A DNA stretch of 64,000 nucleotides from Calothrix sp. C42_A2020_038. GTDB lineage: Bacteria; Cyanobacteriota; Cyanobacteriia; Cyanobacteriales; Nostocaceae. The notes under the pieces were generated by a model. It was not told the DNA's origin and did not search any database. It worked only from the letters and a program-made list of their open reading frames with translations. Below, one piece after another: positions 62,740-64,000 of this stretch; position 1 is the stretch's first letter; each line of letters begins with the position of its first letter. The position numbers and the translations under genes were made by a program. The DNA is taken from positions 1 to 64,000 of the forward strand of contig JACYLQ010000015.1 of the NCBI GenBank assembly GCA_015272395.1, given 5' to 3'.

Positions 62740-63967
62740 CGTCTTCCTTAATATTAGATGCTTCTACGCTACCGCTATTATAGGAAAATGCAACCGAATC
62801 CTTGGAAGTATTATTTTTTACAATTCTATCAGAAAGTGAATGTTTTCCTTGCTGTCCCCAAGACATTCCACCTGGTATTGGTTTGCGCGCGGGTTGTAAA
62901 CCTTGTAACACTTCAGGTAACTGAATTCCTTCGATCGAAACAAATTTGGATTCTCGCACTTTGTGCCATACCGAACGAGACATGATTAGTGTATGCTCAG
63001 TTCGATCTGCTCCAATCCTTTCTAAATATTCTTCACCTTCTGGCAAATAATCTGCCGAAGCTATACGTAAAGATTGCTTGGGAAAGTCCTGAGCGATGCG
63101 CGCTAACTGGGAAAGTAACTCTGGATACAGCCAAGTATAGGCAGGGTGTACCGTTAATGTGGCAATATGAGGCTCTTCACCTTTACGATCTATGGTGATT
63201 TGGAAGTAACCGATCGCTGCTTTACGAGATGGCTCAAAAACATAACCACTTACTACCTCGGTTTTATTTAACCACTGTTTAACTGCGTCTGTTAGTCCTT
63301 CAAACAAGCCTGTCTTAAAATCACAAGTTTGACGGTCAAACACTTGTCGCACCAAAGGTGGCATTGATGCTGTATCTAACTGATAAAGCAGTTGAGCATC
63401 TGCATTGCTAACAGGAAGCAAGTTTGGTAAATCTGGTTCTGAGGCAGCCAATTCTGATAATAAGTTTGGATTTAACTCCCAATAAGTAATTTCCGCAAGT
63501 CGCTGGAATCCATTACGACGGTAAAGTGCTAATGCGTCTGTGTCGTTAACATCCACTTCCAGTATCCAAGTACGTGCTTCTAAGATTGACTCAAAGCAGT
63601 AACGTAAAAGCTGCGAACCTATACTTAACCTATCATTACCTCGCTCTAACAGTACACTATCTACACGCCAAGTACTGCGTGTTCGGTTGAATGGTGAAAC
63701 TTGTACCATTCCTAATAGCGTTCTTCCCTGCTCGATAACATAGGCGCAAAGACTATATCTTAGCGGGTTAGGAAACCAACTGAGAAATTTCAGTAACCCA
63801 TACCAACGACGTAACCACAGCATTTGCTTGGCGCCATCATTTGCTCTCTGAGGTGTCAGCGCAGAGAATGACTCGTTAGTCAAGCGTTCAATACCGTCCA
63901 AGTCACGATACTGTACTGGTCGGATAACAACACTGAGATTTTGGGGTAATAATGAAGTCATTTTCAT
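62711..63967 (-). CDS. GNAT family N-acetyltransferase
   Basis: The 418-residue protein has an N-terminal GNAT domain: VIRPVQYRDLDGIERLTNESF, then WRVDSVLLERGNDRLSIGSQLLRYCFE (acetyl-CoA loop) and EVDVNDTDALALYRRNGFQRLAEITYWEL. A second, more divergent half ends at a low-complexity tail with SSRKAAIGYFQITIDR-like strands, suggesting a tandem GNAT-like module. Substrate unknown. It starts 33 bases from the window end, is first of the row GNAT-ruvX-DUF3727-mltG-yqeG, and overlaps ruvX by 29 bases. Confidence 0.85.
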   Translation of the reverse strand: MKMTSLLPQNLSVVIRPVQYRDLDGIERLTNESFSALTPQRANDGAKQMLWLRRWYGLLKFLSWFPNPLRYSLCAYVIEQGRTLLGMVQVSPFNRTRSTWRVDSVLLERGNDRLSIGSQLLRYCFESILEARTWILEVDVNDTDALALYRRNGFQRLAEITYWELNPNLLSELAASEPDLPNLLPVSNADAQLLYQLDTASMPPLVRQVFDRQTCDFKTGLFEGLTDAVKQWLNKTEVVSGYVFEPSRKAAIGYFQITIDRKGEEPHIATLTVHPAYTWLYPELLSQLARIAQDFPKQSLRIASADYLPEGEEYLERIGADRTEHTLIMSRSVWHKVRESKFVSIEGIQLPEVLQGLQPARKPIPGGMSWGQQGKHSLSDRIVKNNTSKDSVAFSYNSGSVEASNIKEDDANQEQLRG

Positions 63968-64000
63968 TCGAGCCGCTATACAGCCATGAGTGAATGGTAT

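Noticed and set aside
1-64000. Insertion sequences, integrases, phage genes
   Set aside because: No transposase, integrase or structural phage protein was found; only small non-coding repeats are present.

Overview
The window is cyanobacterial chromosome, most likely from a filamentous heterocyst-forming lineage (Nostocales/Rivulariaceae-like). The signs are petG, cytM, psbX, ycf66, ndhD and nblS, a KGK-domain protein, a cyAbrB regulator, a GH57 enzyme, an acyl-lipid desaturase cluster, and many GATTTTN/AACTCCT-type heptamer tandem repeats and small palindromic repeats between genes. The usual cyanobacterial palindrome HIP1 (GCGATCGC) is almost absent (one copy seen), while GGCGCC is strikingly frequent (73 copies counted by eye), so this genome appears to use an alternate HIP.

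Layout. 1-1.7 kb is a decayed accessory patch: gene fragments, an Uma2-type nuclease gene, and a 66-bp near-identical direct repeat on each side of it. 1.7-5.8 kb has a sensor histidine kinase and a divergent unknown membrane protein. 6.0-11.5 kb, on the minus strand, carries ndhD, a coiled-coil protein, thrB, a DUF3370 protein and a pyroglutamyl-peptidase-like protein. 11.5-14.9 kb has hisH, rsmD, petG, cytM and a sugar-nucleotide epimerase. 15.3-21.3 kb has purD-nblS, two small zinc-ribbon/membrane proteins and proA. 21.6-26.4 kb is a four-gene fatty-acid desaturase cluster (desC-desA-desD-desB), predicted to make polyunsaturated C18 acids up to stearidonic acid.

26.5-36.5 kb is the most accessory-like part: a PLP enzyme, a heme-oxygenase-like diiron oxidase followed by an NPPY methyltransferase, a solitary M.PvuII-like N4-cytosine DNA methyltransferase, a conserved Trp/Arg-rich protein, an SGNH hydrolase, a LMW phosphatase-like protein, an AAA+ ATPase and gene remnants beside a dispersed repeat. 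36.6-45.7 kb has mmsA, tilS, KGK, ccsA, DUF3352, chorismate lyase, tRNA-Leu(GAG) and accC. 45.9-50.1 kb has a YggT protein, psbX, ycf66, two tandem TolB-like lipoproteins and sdhB. A 1.4-kb gene-free stretch precedes cyAbrB. 52.5-64 kb has a geranylgeranyl-reductase-like gene, pyrH-frr, a thioredoxin-like protein, GH57, proB, yqeG, mltG, DUF3727, ruvX and a GNAT gene.

Most of the window is core housekeeping or photosynthetic chromosome. proA and proB (proline synthesis) are both present but 37 kb apart. No transposase, integrase, CRISPR array or complete phage module was seen. The best candidates for something new are the diiron-oxidase/methyltransferase pair, the link between the solitary DNA methyltransferase and the GGCGCC bias, and several families of small mobile-looking repeats. 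These functional links are inferences from sequence alone.
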